The notes: generated by a model from the sequence alone, not told the origin. DNA of 64,000 nt from Streptomyces sp. CC208A (GCF_030010625.1 NZ_JASCXN010000007.1:1-64000); one strand, 5' to 3'. Numbered from the stretch's first letter, positions 42,010 through 51,023 are shown. Program-made: numbers and translations.

Positions 42010-45000
42010 CTACTTCTCGGTGACGCCCGCGGAGTCGAAGGTCGCTACCTCGTGCATCGCGCGGGCCGCGCTCTGCACCAGCGGGAGGGCCAGCAGGGCG
42101 CCGGTGCCCTCGCCGAGGCGGAGGTCCAGGTCGACCAGGGGGCGCAGGCCCAGCTTGTTGAGCGCGGCGACGTGGCCGGGCTCGGCGCTGCGGTGGCCCG
42201 CGATGCAGGCGGCCAGCGACTCGGGGGCGATGGCGCGGGCGACCAGGGCGGCCGCGCCGGTGGAGACGCCGTCGAGGATCACCGGGGTACGCAGCGAGGC
42301 GGCGCCCAGGATGAAGCCGACGAGGGCCGCGTGCTCCAGGCCGCCGATCTGCGACAGGACGCCGATCGGGTCGGCCGGGTCCGGCTTGTGCAGGTCGAGG
42401 GCGCGGCGGACCACGTCCACCTTGCGGGCGTGGGTCTCGTCGTTGATGCCCGTGCCGCGGCCGGTGACCTCGGCCGGGTCGGCGCCGGTGAAGACGGAGA
42501 TGAGGGCGGCGGACGCGGTGGTGTTCGCGATGCCCATCTCGCCGGTGAGGAGCGCCTTGTTGCCGGCCGCGACCAGGTCGCGGGCGGTCTCAATGCCGAC
42601 CTCGATCGCGGCGACGGTCTCCTCGCGGGTCATCGCGAGGCCGGTGGTGAAGTCGCCCGAACCGGCGCGGACCTTGCGGGGCAGCAGGCCGGGGGTGGCG
42701 GGCAGCTCGGTGGCGACGCCCACGTCGACGACGCAGACCTCGGCGCCGACCTGGTTGGCGAAGGCGTTGCAGACCGCTCCCCCGCCGAGGAAGTTGGCGA
42801 CCATCTGGCCGGTGACCTCCTGCGGCCAGGGGGTGACGCCCTGGGCGTGCACGCCGTGGTCGCCGGCGAAGATCGCGACGGCGGCGGGCTCGGGGATCGG
42901 CGGCGGGCAGGCCCGGGAGAGGCCGCAGAGCTGCGCGGAGATGATCTCCAGCATGCCGAGCGCGCCGGCCGGCTTGGTCATCCGCTTCTGCCGCTCCCAC
43001 GCCTCGCCGAGCGCCTTGGCGTCGAGCGGGCGGATGGCGGCGACGGTCTCCTGGAGCAGGTCGTGCGGCTCCTCGCCGGGCAGGGCGCGGCGGCCGTACG
43101 TCTCCTCGTGGACGACCCAGGCGAGCGGGCGGCGCTTGGACCAGCCCGCCTGCATCAGCTCGGGCTCGTCCGGGAACTCGTCGACGTAGCCGACGCAGAG
43201 GTACGCGACGACCTCCAGGTGCTCGGGCAGGCCGAGGACGCGGACCATCTCGCGCTCGTCGAAGAAGCTGACCCAGCCGACGCCGAGGCCCTCGGCGCGG
43301 GCGGCGAGCCACAGGTTCTCGACGGCGAGGGCCGAGGAGTACGGGGCCATCTGCGGCTGCGTGTAGCGGCCGAGGGTGTGCCGGCCGCCCCGGGTCGGGT
43401 CGGCGGTCACCACGATGTTGACCGGGGTGTCGAGGATGGCCTCGATCTTCAGTTCCTTGAACTGCTTCGCGCGGGCCTTCGGCAGCGACTTGGCGTACGC
43501 CTCGCGCTGCCGCTGGGCCAGCTCGTGCATGGTCTGCCGGGTCTCGGCGGACCGGATGACGACGAAGTCCCAGGGCTGCGAGTGGCCGACGCTGGGGGCC
43601 GTGTGGGCGGCCTCCAGGACGCGGAGCAGCACCTCGTGCGGGATGGGGTCGGGGCGGAAGCCGTTGCGGATGTCGCGGCGCTCGCGCATCACGCGGAGCA
43701 CGGCCTCGCGCTCGGCGTCGTCGTAGCCGGGCGCGGCGGGGCGGGCCTCGGCCTCGGCGGGCGCCTCCGGCTGCGGGGCGTCCTCGGCGACGACCGGGAT
43801 CTCCTCGGCGACGGCCATGACGGGGGCCTCCGCGGGCACCTCGGCGGAGGCGTCGGCGAACGGCTCGGCGGGCGCGGGCGCGGCGGGCTCCTCCGCAGCA
43901 GCCGGGGCGTCGGCCACGGGCTCCTCGGGGGCCACGGGCTCCTCGGCCCGGACCGGCTCGGCGGGCTGCTCGGCGGCGGGGGCCTCGGGCACGGCTTCGG
44001 CGGCCGGGGGCTCGGGGGCGGCCTCGGGCTGCGGGGCTTCCGCCGCCGGGGCGTCGGGCGCGTTCTCCGTGGTCGCCGCGGTCTCCGCCGGTACGTCGGC
44101 GGGCGCGGCTGCCTCCACGGCCTCGGCGACCGGCTCCTGAGGCTGCGCCTCGGGGGCCTGCGCCTCAAGAGCCTCGGCGGGCTGCTCCGTCACGGGCGCG
44201 GGCGCCTCGGCGGGCACGACGGCCTCCGGCGCCACGGCCTCGACCACGGCCTCCGGCTCCGGCTCGGCGGTGGGCTCGCTCTCGCGCGGGGCGGGGACGG
44301 CGGTCTCGGGGGCCGGGGGCTCGACGGCCTCGGCCACGACCGGCTCAGCGGCCTCGGGCGCGACCGGCGCGGCGGGCTCGACGCTCTCGGGCGCCACGGC
44401 CGCGTCGGCTTCGGCCACGGGCTCGGGCTCGGGCTCAGCGACCGGGGTCCCGGCCGCCGGGGTCGGCGTCGGGGCGGGCTGTCCGGCGGTCGGGAGGGAG
44501 CCCTCGACCGGCACGAAGCCGGTGCTCTGCGGGACGACCGTTTCTGCCGGGGCCTCGGCGGGCGCCGGGGGTTCCTGCGGCTGCGCGGTCCAGGGCTCGG
44601 CGCCCTGCGGGGCCGTCTGCTGGTCCTGCGCGATCTCGAAGTACTCGGGCCCGGTGGTGGGCGGTCCCGGGGTCCGTACGGGAACGGGCGCGGGGGCGGT
44701 GGCCACCAGGGGCTCGGGGGCGGGCGCCGGGACCGGCTGCGGGGCGGGCACCGGCGCGGCCGGACCACGGTCGGCGAGGGAGCGCACGACGCCGCCGGTG
44801 GCGGTCTCGGGGACCGGCGGGCCCATGTGGAGCGGGCGGCGCGCCGGGGCGGCGGGCGCGGCCTGCGGCATGCGGACGCCGCCGAGGTCGACGGAGCCGG
44901 AGTCGCGGCCGGCGGCCTCGTGGGCGCCGGTGTCGAGGATGCCCGGCTCGTAGCCGTGGGCGGTGGCGACGGGCTCCGGGACGACGGGGACACCGTGCGC

Positions 45001-45516
45001 GGGGGTGCCGACCGGGGGCTGCGGCGCGAGCGGCACGCCCTGCGGCGGGGTGGCGCCGGCCGCGGGGACGCCGTGCGGCGGGGTGCCCTGGGCCGGGGCG
45101 GTGAGCTGGTCGGCGAGGACGGGGCCGTCCGGCAGCGGGCCGGTGAGGGGGTCCGGCATGGGCCCGGTGAGCGGGTCCGGCAGCGGGTCGGTGAGCGGGT
45201 CGCCCATCGGGGCGGCGGCCTGCGGCACCGCGCCGGGGTCCTGGGCGGCGCCCTCGGGGGCGCCCTGCGGCGGGACCACGGGCGGCGGGGCGGGGACGGC
45301 GATCGGCGGGGCCGGTACGGCGCCGGGGGGCTGCTCGCTCCAGGCGCCCTGGGCGCCCGGCATCAGGAGCATGTCGTCGTCCTCGGGGAGCTGCCCGGGG
45401 GTGGTGCCGGAGGGGTCCAGGAAGGTGTACGCGCCCGGTGCGGGGATGCCCGGCTGCTCCACCATGCCTGCGTTCTCCGGCAGCCCCTCGCCCGGGACCT
45501 GGCCGGTGTCCGTCAT
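42010..45516 (-). CDS. cobT: Fused BluB-CobT protein with long low-complexity N-terminus
   Basis: One 1,168-residue protein carries two consecutive cobalamin activities. Residues about 597-812 are a BluB-type flavin destructase/nitroreductase (YDDAEREAVLRVMRERRDIR; APSVGHSQPWDFVVI), which makes 5,6-dimethylbenzimidazole. Residues about 815-1168 are CobT (FAGDHGVHAQGVTPWPQEVT; LLTGEMGIANTTASAAL), which activates that base with nicotinate mononucleotide. The first 595 residues are repetitive Pro, Ala, Glu and Val without predicted fold. The ATG at 45514-45516 follows a GAGGGG site. The fusion would channel the lower ligand. The disordered leader is unusual for a metabolic enzyme. Confidence 0.93.
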   Translation of the reverse strand: MTDTGQVPGEGLPENAGMVEQPGIPAPGAYTFLDPSGTTPGQLPEDDDMLLMPGAQGAWSEQPPGAVPAPPIAVPAPPPVVPPQGAPEGAAQDPGAVPQAAAPMGDPLTDPLPDPLTGPMPDPLTGPLPDGPVLADQLTAPAQGTPPHGVPAAGATPPQGVPLAPQPPVGTPAHGVPVVPEPVATAHGYEPGILDTGAHEAAGRDSGSVDLGGVRMPQAAPAAPARRPLHMGPPVPETATGGVVRSLADRGPAAPVPAPQPVPAPAPEPLVATAPAPVPVRTPGPPTTGPEYFEIAQDQQTAPQGAEPWTAQPQEPPAPAEAPAETVVPQSTGFVPVEGSLPTAGQPAPTPTPAAGTPVAEPEPEPVAEADAAVAPESVEPAAPVAPEAAEPVVAEAVEPPAPETAVPAPRESEPTAEPEPEAVVEAVAPEAVVPAEAPAPVTEQPAEALEAQAPEAQPQEPVAEAVEAAAPADVPAETAATTENAPDAPAAEAPQPEAAPEPPAAEAVPEAPAAEQPAEPVRAEEPVAPEEPVADAPAAAEEPAAPAPAEPFADASAEVPAEAPVMAVAEEIPVVAEDAPQPEAPAEAEARPAAPGYDDAEREAVLRVMRERRDIRNGFRPDPIPHEVLLRVLEAAHTAPSVGHSQPWDFVVIRSAETRQTMHELAQRQREAYAKSLPKARAKQFKELKIEAILDTPVNIVVTADPTRGGRHTLGRYTQPQMAPYSSALAVENLWLAARAEGLGVGWVSFFDEREMVRVLGLPEHLEVVAYLCVGYVDEFPDEPELMQAGWSKRRPLAWVVHEETYGRRALPGEEPHDLLQETVAAIRPLDAKALGEAWERQKRMTKPAGALGMLEIISAQLCGLSRACPPPIPEPAAVAIFAGDHGVHAQGVTPWPQEVTGQMVANFLGGGAVCNAFANQVGAEVCVVDVGVATELPATPGLLPRKVRAGSGDFTTGLAMTREETVAAIEVGIETARDLVAAGNKALLTGEMGIANTTASAALISVFTGADPAEVTGRGTGINDETHARKVDVVRRALDLHKPDPADPIGVLSQIGGLEHAALVGFILGAASLRTPVILDGVSTGAAALVARAIAPESLAACIAGHRSAEPGHVAALNKLGLRPLVDLDLRLGEGTGALLALPLVQSAARAMHEVATFDSAGVTEK

Positions 45517-45560
45517 GCGTACCCCTCGCCCATCGTTGTGTTCGTTCAGAGCTGCGCCCG

Positions 45561-45617
45561 TCAACGAGAACGAGCGCGTGCGCCGCGCGGCACGGAGGCA
45601 CGTCGACACCCAAGCAT
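45561..45617 (-). CDS. Possible 18-codon upstream ORF before cobT
   Basis: A short frame (MLGCRRASVPRGARARSR) begins nine bases after GGGCGAGGG, part of a 13-base sequence (CGATGGGCGAGGG) that is repeated exactly in front of cobT as its ribosome site. Six of the 18 residues are Arg. It could be a regulatory leader or chance. The other bases of the 313-base gap between cobL and cobT (45517-45829) show a possible TTGACG element but no riboswitch-like fold that I could recognise. Confidence 0.3.
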   Translation of the reverse strand: MLGCRRASVPRGARARSR

Positions 45618-45829
45618 TGTCGCGGCCCTCGCCCATCGTGGCAGGCGGTTCCGCCACGGTGCGCTGTGGACTGCGCCACGTCGCGCGGTCCCCCCGGTGT
45701 CCCGTACGCCGGTGACCGCCGAGAACGGGTCAGGACGGTCGCCGTTTCGGGACATTGACGAACAACACGCCGAACGTCCCCGTGCGGTACAACAATCGGC
45801 CAGCCTACCTGCCCCGGTGGGCGGGAGGT

Positions 45830-47050
45830 TCACGGGGCGCCGGTGGTCCTGCGGCCGGTGAGGAGGAAGACGACGGAGCGTTCGCGCTCGCTCCAGTCGG
45901 CGGGGTCGAGGCCGACGGTCTGGAGGAGCCGCGTCTCCACGGTGTAGCCGCCGGAGGCGAGGGCGGAGCCGATCGCCTCGGCCTCGTCGCGGGTGGTGGC
46001 GTGGGTGGTGATCCGTTCGGGGCGGCGGTCGGCGCAGGCGGTGACGACGGGGACGCCGCCGGCCCCGACCCGTACGACATCGGGTTCGGGGAGGCTCTCC
46101 AGGACGTGCGGGGCGCGGCCGGTGACGGTCTGGAGGAGGACGCCGTGGCGGCGGGCGGCGGCCTCGGTGCGGGCGCGGGCGGCCGGGTCGGCGTCGACGG
46201 CGATGACGGCGGCGCCGAAGCGGGCGGCCTCGACGGCGAAGGTGCCGTCGGCGCTGCCGACGTCCCAGACGAGGTCGCCGGTGCGGGGGCCGAGGCGGGC
46301 GAGCTGGACGGCGCGCAGCGTGGGGTCCTGACCGATGCCGGGACGACCTTCGGAGCCGTACTCCTCGGGTTCCGCCCAGCCCCGTTCGGTCCCGCCGGCC
46401 GGTTCGCCGCCCATCAGCCAGGGGGCGGCGGAGGTCCCGGTGCCGCCGGGGCCGCCGATGACGAGGACCACGTTGGGGTCCCGCCAGGTGTGGTCGGCGG
46501 CCTTGTCGGAGGTGAGGACGGAGACCTGTTCGCGGACGGTGCCGAGTTCCTCGCAGACGACGAAGGTGCGGTGGACGCCTTCGAGGAGGAGGGCGAGTTC
46601 GGCGGGGCCCGCGCCCGGGGAGGTGAGGACGGCGACCTTGGGGTGGGCGCGGCAGACGTTGACGGCGCGGCGGAGGGTGCGGGCGTGGGCGACGACGACG
46701 CGGGCGTCGTCCCAGGGCATGCCGGCGCGGGCGAAGGCGGCGGCGACCGAGGAGACGGCGGGGACGACCTCGACCTCCAGGCCGTGTTCGGGGGCGCGCA
46801 GGGTGCGGACGACGCCGAAGAAGCCGGGGTCTCCGTCGGCGAGGACGACGGCGGTGCCGCGGTGGGCGGCGATCCGGCGGGCGGCGAGGCCGAGGCTGCC
46901 GAGGCGTACGCGCTCGGCGCCGGGGGGTACTTCGGGGAGCGCCAGGTGGTGGGCGGCGCCGGCGACCAGGGTGGCGGCCGAGAGCGCGGAGCGGGCCGCC
47001 GCGGTGAGGGGCGAGCCGTCCCAGCCGATCACCGTGACCCGGTCGGCCAT
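45830..47050 (-). CDS. cobL: Precorrin-6Y C5,15-methyltransferase (decarboxylating) CobL (CbiE-CbiT fusion)
   Basis: The 406-residue protein joins a CbiE-type tetrapyrrole methylase domain (about 1-215; MADRVTVIGWDGSPL, VVLADGDPGFFGVVRTL, VVPAVSSVAAAFARAG) with a CbiT-type class I methyltransferase domain. The latter is at about 230-406, with GDLVWDVGSADGTFAVEAAR as its SAM-binding loop. Together they methylate C5 and C15 and decarboxylate precorrin-6Y in the aerobic cobalamin pathway. An AGGAGA site sets the ATG at 47048-47050. It is upstream of cobT on the same strand. Confidence 0.92.
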   Translation of the reverse strand: MADRVTVIGWDGSPLTAAARSALSAATLVAGAAHHLALPEVPPGAERVRLGSLGLAARRIAAHRGTAVVLADGDPGFFGVVRTLRAPEHGLEVEVVPAVSSVAAAFARAGMPWDDARVVVAHARTLRRAVNVCRAHPKVAVLTSPGAGPAELALLLEGVHRTFVVCEELGTVREQVSVLTSDKAADHTWRDPNVVLVIGGPGGTGTSAAPWLMGGEPAGGTERGWAEPEEYGSEGRPGIGQDPTLRAVQLARLGPRTGDLVWDVGSADGTFAVEAARFGAAVIAVDADPAARARTEAAARRHGVLLQTVTGRAPHVLESLPEPDVVRVGAGGVPVVTACADRRPERITTHATTRDEAEAIGSALASGGYTVETRLLQTVGLDPADWSERERSVVFLLTGRRTTGAP

Positions 47051-47151
47051 CGCGTCTGTCTCCTGTGGTGTCGTCGCAGGTCGGGGCTGGTCGAGCGTAC
47101 CCGCAACCGGGCTTCGGGACCGGTTCGCCACCCGGCCTCGCCCGGCCTCCG

Positions 47152-47787
47152 TCAGCTCCAGTCGGCGTAGGAGGAGTAGCCGGCGTCGGCCATCTGGTCG
47201 GCGACGCCGTCGAGGTCCTCGGGGAGGAGGCTCCAGACGATGAGGTCGGTGCGGATCTCGGTCCACTCGCCGCTCTCGGTGAGGCTGCGCGCTATCCAGG
47301 CGTTCCGCAGGACGCCCTCGCTGATGCAGCCGATCTTCTGGGCGACCTGCTGGGAGGCGGTGTTGTCGGCGGCGGTGCGGAGTTGGAGGCGTTCGAAGCC
47401 GCGGTCGCGGAAGAGCCACTGGGCGACGGCGAGGACGGATTCGGTGGCGTAGCCCTCGCCGCGGGCCCAGGGGGCGGTGACGTACGCGGCCTCGGTGGCG
47501 CGGAGGCGCCAGTCGGTGGTGTGGAGGTGGACGGTGCCGACGAGCCGCTGGGTGAGGAACTCGGTGACGGCGAAGACGATGCCGCGGCCCTCGGTCCGTT
47601 CCGCAGGAGCGATCCTGCGCACCCAGTCCTCGGCGTGGGCACGGGTGTACGGGTGGGGGACGGAGGTCCAGGCGGTGACGAGTTCGTCGTTCATCATCTC
47701 GACGAAGGCGGGGATGTCGGCCTCTTCGTACGGGCGCAGCACCAGCCGGTCCGTGCTGATGGAGATGTCCGGAAAGGTGGTAGTCAT
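47152..47787 (-). CDS. GNAT acetyltransferase (RimJ/RimL type)
   Basis: The 211-residue protein starts with TDRLVLRPYEEADIPAFVEM, the usual beginning of RimJ/RimL-like GNATs that acetylate protein N-termini or small amines. The acetyl-CoA loop is VTAPWARGEGYATESV, followed by FERLQLRTAADNTASQQVAQKIG. The ATG at 47785-47787 has a CGGAGC site. A 25-residue upstream extension lacks one. It stands between the cob genes and metQ and its substrate is unknown. Confidence 0.88.
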   Translation of the reverse strand: MTTTFPDISISTDRLVLRPYEEADIPAFVEMMNDELVTAWTSVPHPYTRAHAEDWVRRIAPAERTEGRGIVFAVTEFLTQRLVGTVHLHTTDWRLRATEAAYVTAPWARGEGYATESVLAVAQWLFRDRGFERLQLRTAADNTASQQVAQKIGCISEGVLRNAWIARSLTESGEWTEIRTDLIVWSLLPEDLDGVADQMADAGYSSYADWS

Positions 47788-47890
47788 GCGCAGCTCCGTA
47801 CCGAAGACCGTCCGTTGAGACCGTGAACGCACAGCATGCAGCATGGGACGCGCGGTGCGCATGGCCGGGTCGGGCAGGGGGGTGACGCGC

Positions 47891-47930
47891 GGAAGGCCCC
47901 GCGCGCCGGACGGGGCGGGCGGGGCCTTCC
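47891..47930 (-). terminator. Terminator of the metNIQ operon
   Basis: A perfect 12-base-pair stem (GGAAGGCCCCGC with GCGGGGCCTTCC) with a 16-base loop lies about 85 bases after the metQ stop. The 228-base gap between metQ and the GNAT gene holds nothing else that I can identify. Confidence 0.75.
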
Positions 47931-48015
47931 GCTCAAGGACTTTACCGGTGGCCTCATTTGGCGGCTCGCCCGGCGTCCTGACGCGGTGTGCCGACTCGGC
48001 GTCTTGCTCGGCGCC

Positions 48016-48870
48016 TTACTTGGCGGCGCCGAAGGCGGGAATGACGGAGCCCTTGTAGGTGTCCTCGATGTACTTCTTCACCTCGGGCGAGTTGAGGAGC
48101 CTGGCGAGCTTCTGCACGCGGGCGTCCTTCTCGTTGCCCTCCTTGACGGCGAGGAAGTTGGCGTACGGGTTGCCCTCGGCCTTCTCCAGGGCCAGGGCGT
48201 CCGCCGCCGGGGAGAGCTTGGCCTCGATGGCGTAGTTGCCGTTGATGACGGCGGCGTCGACGTCGTTCAGGGCGCGGGGCACGGTGGCGGCCTCCAGCTC
48301 CTTGAACTCCAGACCCTTCTTGTCGGTGATGTCGGAGAGCTTGGCGTCGGTGCCGACGCCGTCCTTGAGGGTGATGAGGCCGTTGTCGGCGAGGAGGTGG
48401 AGCGCGCGGCCCTCGTTGGTGGTGTCGTTGGGGACGGCGACGGTCTGGCCGGCCTTGATGTCCTTCAGCGACTTCAGGCTCTTGGAGTAGAGGCCGAGCG
48501 GCTCCAGGTGGACGTCGACCACGGGGACGATGGTGGTCTTGTTCTTCTGGTTGAAGTCGTCGAGGTACGGCTTGTGCTGGAAGAAGTTGGCGTCGACCTG
48601 GCCGGACTGGGTGGCGGTGTTCGGCAGGACGTAGTCGGTGAACTCCTTCACCTCCAGCTTCAGGCCTTCCTTGGCGGCCAGGTTGTCCTTGACGAAGTCG
48701 AGGATGTCGGCGTGCGGCGTCGGGGACGCGGCGACGACGAGGGCCTTGTCGGCGGAGTCCGCGCCGTCCTTGGCGGAGGCCGGGTCCGAGGAGGTGCCGC
48801 AGGCGGTGAGACCGAGGGCGAGGGCGGTGAGGGACGCGAAGCCCGCGGTGAGCTTGATGTTCTTACGCAC
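48016..48870 (-). CDS. metQ: Methionine ABC transporter substrate-binding lipoprotein MetQ
   Basis: The 284-residue lipoprotein has a lipobox LTAC with the acylated Cys at about residue 24. The NlpA/MetQ fold follows (VVAASPTPHADILDFV, VDANFFQHKPYLDDFN, VAVPNDTTNEGRALHLL, NGNYAIEAKLSP). It captures methionine outside the membrane and delivers it to MetI. The GTG at 48868-48870 follows an AAAGAGGCA site. It is the last gene of the operon, 90 bases after metI, so it may be made in larger amounts from a processed or separate transcript. Confidence 0.95.
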   Translation of the reverse strand: MRKNIKLTAGFASLTALALGLTACGTSSDPASAKDGADSADKALVVAASPTPHADILDFVKDNLAAKEGLKLEVKEFTDYVLPNTATQSGQVDANFFQHKPYLDDFNQKNKTTIVPVVDVHLEPLGLYSKSLKSLKDIKAGQTVAVPNDTTNEGRALHLLADNGLITLKDGVGTDAKLSDITDKKGLEFKELEAATVPRALNDVDAAVINGNYAIEAKLSPAADALALEKAEGNPYANFLAVKEGNEKDARVQKLARLLNSPEVKKYIEDTYKGSVIPAFGAAK

Positions 48871-48960
48871 GAAGAGTGCCTCTTTCTTGTGGAGCGGTGG
48901 TCGCCTGGACAACGAGTCCGGGCTCTTTTCTTCGGAGTACGAAGAAGTCCTGAGGTGCCG

Positions 48961-49629
48961 TCAGGCGGTGCGGCCCCGACGGGCGAGGAGCCGTACGACG
49001 CCGTCGCCGACGAGCTGGACGATCGTGACGATCGCGACCAGGACGACGACGGTGACGAGCATGAAGGTGGTGTCGAAGCGCTGGTAGCCGTAGGTGACGG
49101 CTTTGGAGCCGAGACCTTCGCCGCCGACCGCGCCGGCCATCGCCGAGTAGCCGATGAGCACGATGACGGTGGTGGTGACGGCGGCGACCAGCGAGGGCAG
49201 GGCCTGCGGGAGCAGCACCTTGCGGACGATGGTGGGGATGGAGCCGCCCATGGACTGGACGGCTTCGACGAGGCCGTGGTCGACCTCGCGGATCGCGGTC
49301 TCGACGAGGCGCGCGAAGAAGGGGATGGCGCCGACGGCGAGCGGCACGATCATCGCGGTCGGGCCGATGAAGGTGCCGACGACGAAGGTCGTGAACGGAA
49401 TCAGGGCGATCAGCAGGATGATGAACGGCAGCGAACGGCCGATGTTCACGATCGCACCGACGACCTTGTTCACGGGCCGGTTCTGGAGCAGGCCGCCCTT
49501 GTCGGTGAGGACGAGGAGGATGCCGAGCGGGAGGCCGCCGACGATGGTGACGACGGTGGCCCACAGGACCATGTAGAGGGTGTCGACCGTGCCCTGTTCG
49601 AGCAGGGGGCGCATCTCTTCCCAGGTCAC
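48961..49629 (-). CDS. metI: Methionine ABC transporter permease MetI
   Basis: The 222-residue integral membrane protein has five membrane helices and the permease EAA-type motif (EAVQSMGGSIPTIVRKVLLP), which contacts the ATPase. The PFIILLIALIPFTTFVVGTF region is typical of MetI. Its GTG start overlaps the metN stop by four bases, giving translational coupling. It forms the homodimeric channel of the D- and L-methionine importer. Confidence 0.95.
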   Translation of the reverse strand: MTWEEMRPLLEQGTVDTLYMVLWATVVTIVGGLPLGILLVLTDKGGLLQNRPVNKVVGAIVNIGRSLPFIILLIALIPFTTFVVGTFIGPTAMIVPLAVGAIPFFARLVETAIREVDHGLVEAVQSMGGSIPTIVRKVLLPQALPSLVAAVTTTVIVLIGYSAMAGAVGGEGLGSKAVTYGYQRFDTTFMLVTVVVLVAIVTIVQLVGDGVVRLLARRGRTA

Positions 49630-50711
49630 TTGGCACTCTCCTTCGCGAGCACGGGCGTCTGTGCGGGCACCGTGGGGGCGCCCTCGTCCTGCGGGTCCTC
49701 GACGTGTTCGACCTGGAGGCCCTGTTCGCGCAGGAAGCCGACGGGGACGACGTTCTCCTCGTACCGTCCGGGCAGTTCGATCCGCATGCGGCCGATCTGC
49801 TTCCCGCCGACGGTGTCCATCGCGGCTCCGAGGATGGAGATGTCGATGTTGTACCTGCGGGAGAGCTGCGAGATGACCGGCTGGGTGGCGGCCTCGCCGT
49901 GGAAGGTGACGTCGACGACGGTGCGGTCGGGGCCGGTGGAGCGGCCGCTGACCGGGAACAGCTCGGCCGCCAGCCGGGAGCCGGGGGTGGCGAGGAGTTC
50001 GCTCACGGTGCCGGACTCGACGATCCGGCCCTTCTGCATGAGGGCGGCGGAGTCGCAGACCGTCTTGACGACGTCCATCTCGTGCGTGATGAGCAGGACG
50101 GTGAGGCCGAGCTGCCGGTTGAGGTCGCGCAGGAGCTGGAGGATCGAGCGGGTGGTCTCCGGGTCGAGGGCGCTGGTGGCCTCGTCGGAGAGGAGGACCT
50201 TGGGTTCGCCGGCGAGGGCGCGGGCGATGCCGACGCGCTGCTTCTGGCCGCCGGAGAGCTGGCCGGGGTAGTTCTTGGCCTTGTCGGCGAGGCCGACGAG
50301 GTCGAGGAGTTCGAGGGCGCGGCGGGAGCGCTCGGCGCCCGGCACGCCGAGGATCTCCAGCGGGAGTTCGACGTTGTCCTTGACGGTGCGGGAGGACAGC
50401 AGGTTGAAGTGCTGGAAGACCATGCCGATGCGGCTGCGCGCCCGGCGCAGGTCCTTCCCGGCGCGGCGGCCCTTGCCGGCGAGGGCGGTGAGGTCGACGC
50501 CGTCGACGGTCACGGTGCCGGAGGTGGGGCGCTCCAGGAGGTTGACGCAGCGGATGAGGGAGGACTTGCCGGCGCCGCTCTGGCCGATCACGCCGAAGAC
50601 CTCGCCCTCGCGGACGTGGAGGTCGACGCCGTCCAGGGCGGTGACCTGGCGGCCGCGTGACTCGTAGACCTTGGTCAGGCCCGAAGTGGTGATCACAGGG
50701 GTTTCCGTCAC
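49626..50711 (-). CDS. metN: Methionine ABC transporter ATPase MetN
   Basis: The 361-residue ATPase has Walker A GQSGAGKSS (43-51), the signature LSGGQKQRVGIARAL, Walker B LLSDEATSALDPE and a switch His in LLITHEMDVV. The C-terminal NIL domain (about 275-350; TVVDVTFHGEAATQPVISQL) binds methionine and inhibits transport. The GTG at 50709-50711 is the most plausible start (VTETPVITTSGLTKVYE). Longer frames run into the leader region and lack ribosome sites. A 28-codon leader peptide lies about 190 bases upstream. Confidence 0.95.
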   Translation of the reverse strand: MTETPVITTSGLTKVYESRGRQVTALDGVDLHVREGEVFGVIGQSGAGKSSLIRCVNLLERPTSGTVTVDGVDLTALAGKGRRAGKDLRRARSRIGMVFQHFNLLSSRTVKDNVELPLEILGVPGAERSRRALELLDLVGLADKAKNYPGQLSGGQKQRVGIARALAGEPKVLLSDEATSALDPETTRSILQLLRDLNRQLGLTVLLITHEMDVVKTVCDSAALMQKGRIVESGTVSELLATPGSRLAAELFPVSGRSTGPDRTVVDVTFHGEAATQPVISQLSRRYNIDISILGAAMDTVGGKQIGRMRIELPGRYEENVVPVGFLREQGLQVEHVEDPQDEGAPTVPAQTPVLAKESAK

Positions 50712-50901
50712 TGTCGAGTGCGCGACGCGTGGGTCCGCCGTGCACGGGGCATTCGTCATTCGGACAGTCAGGCGCACGGGGGCCGTTCCGGGAGTCCGGG
50801 AGGCGGTGTGCGCGGGGCGGGCGCGGTCCGGCGCCGGTGGGCGGCGGATCGGCTCGGCCGTCGTGGTCTCGCTTCGGGGCGCAAGACTCAGGCGGGGGCC
50901 C

Positions 50902-50988
50902 TCAGATGGCGCACATTCGACACATGCGAGGAGCACCGGGCGTCGTGTTCGCCTCGGTCGCAAGGATGCGGCTGCTCGTCGTGGTCAT
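50902..50988 (-). CDS. Leader peptide with Met-Cys-Arg-Met-Cys end, upstream of metNIQ
   Basis: A 28-codon frame starts MTTTSSRILATEANTTPG and ends with M-C-R-M-C-A-I before TGA. Two Met and two Cys codons sit within the last seven codons. It points toward metN, whose start is about 190 bases further on. A candidate promoter with minus 10 TTTACT ends seven bases before the ATG, so the message may be leaderless. Placement and codon content fit a ribosome-stalling leader that senses charged tRNA-Met or tRNA-Cys. No clear ribosome site or terminator/antiterminator pair was identified, so the mechanism is open. Confidence 0.6.
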   Translation of the reverse strand: MTTTSSRILATEANTTPGAPRMCRMCAI

Positions 50989-50995
50989 GGCTGCA

Positions 50996-51023
50996 AGTAA
51001 AGCATGCGCAGGTGCGAACGAAA
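50996..51023 (-). promoter_or_regulatory. Candidate promoter of the metNIQ leader
   Basis: On the minus strand TTTCGT (51018-51023) and TTTACT (50996-51001) are 16 bases apart. Transcription would begin at or next to the ATG of the leader peptide. The minus 35 match is weak. The remaining bases of the 607-base gap (50712-51318) hold the leader, its spacer and the small repeats at 51195-51264. Confidence 0.4.

Noticed and set aside
41920..45861. A 1,313-codon open frame on the plus strand opposite cobT
   Set aside because: It is antisense to the BluB-CobT gene, is dominated by Gly, Arg, Asp and Leu, and has no recognisable domain. Such long antisense frames are a by-product of high GC third positions.
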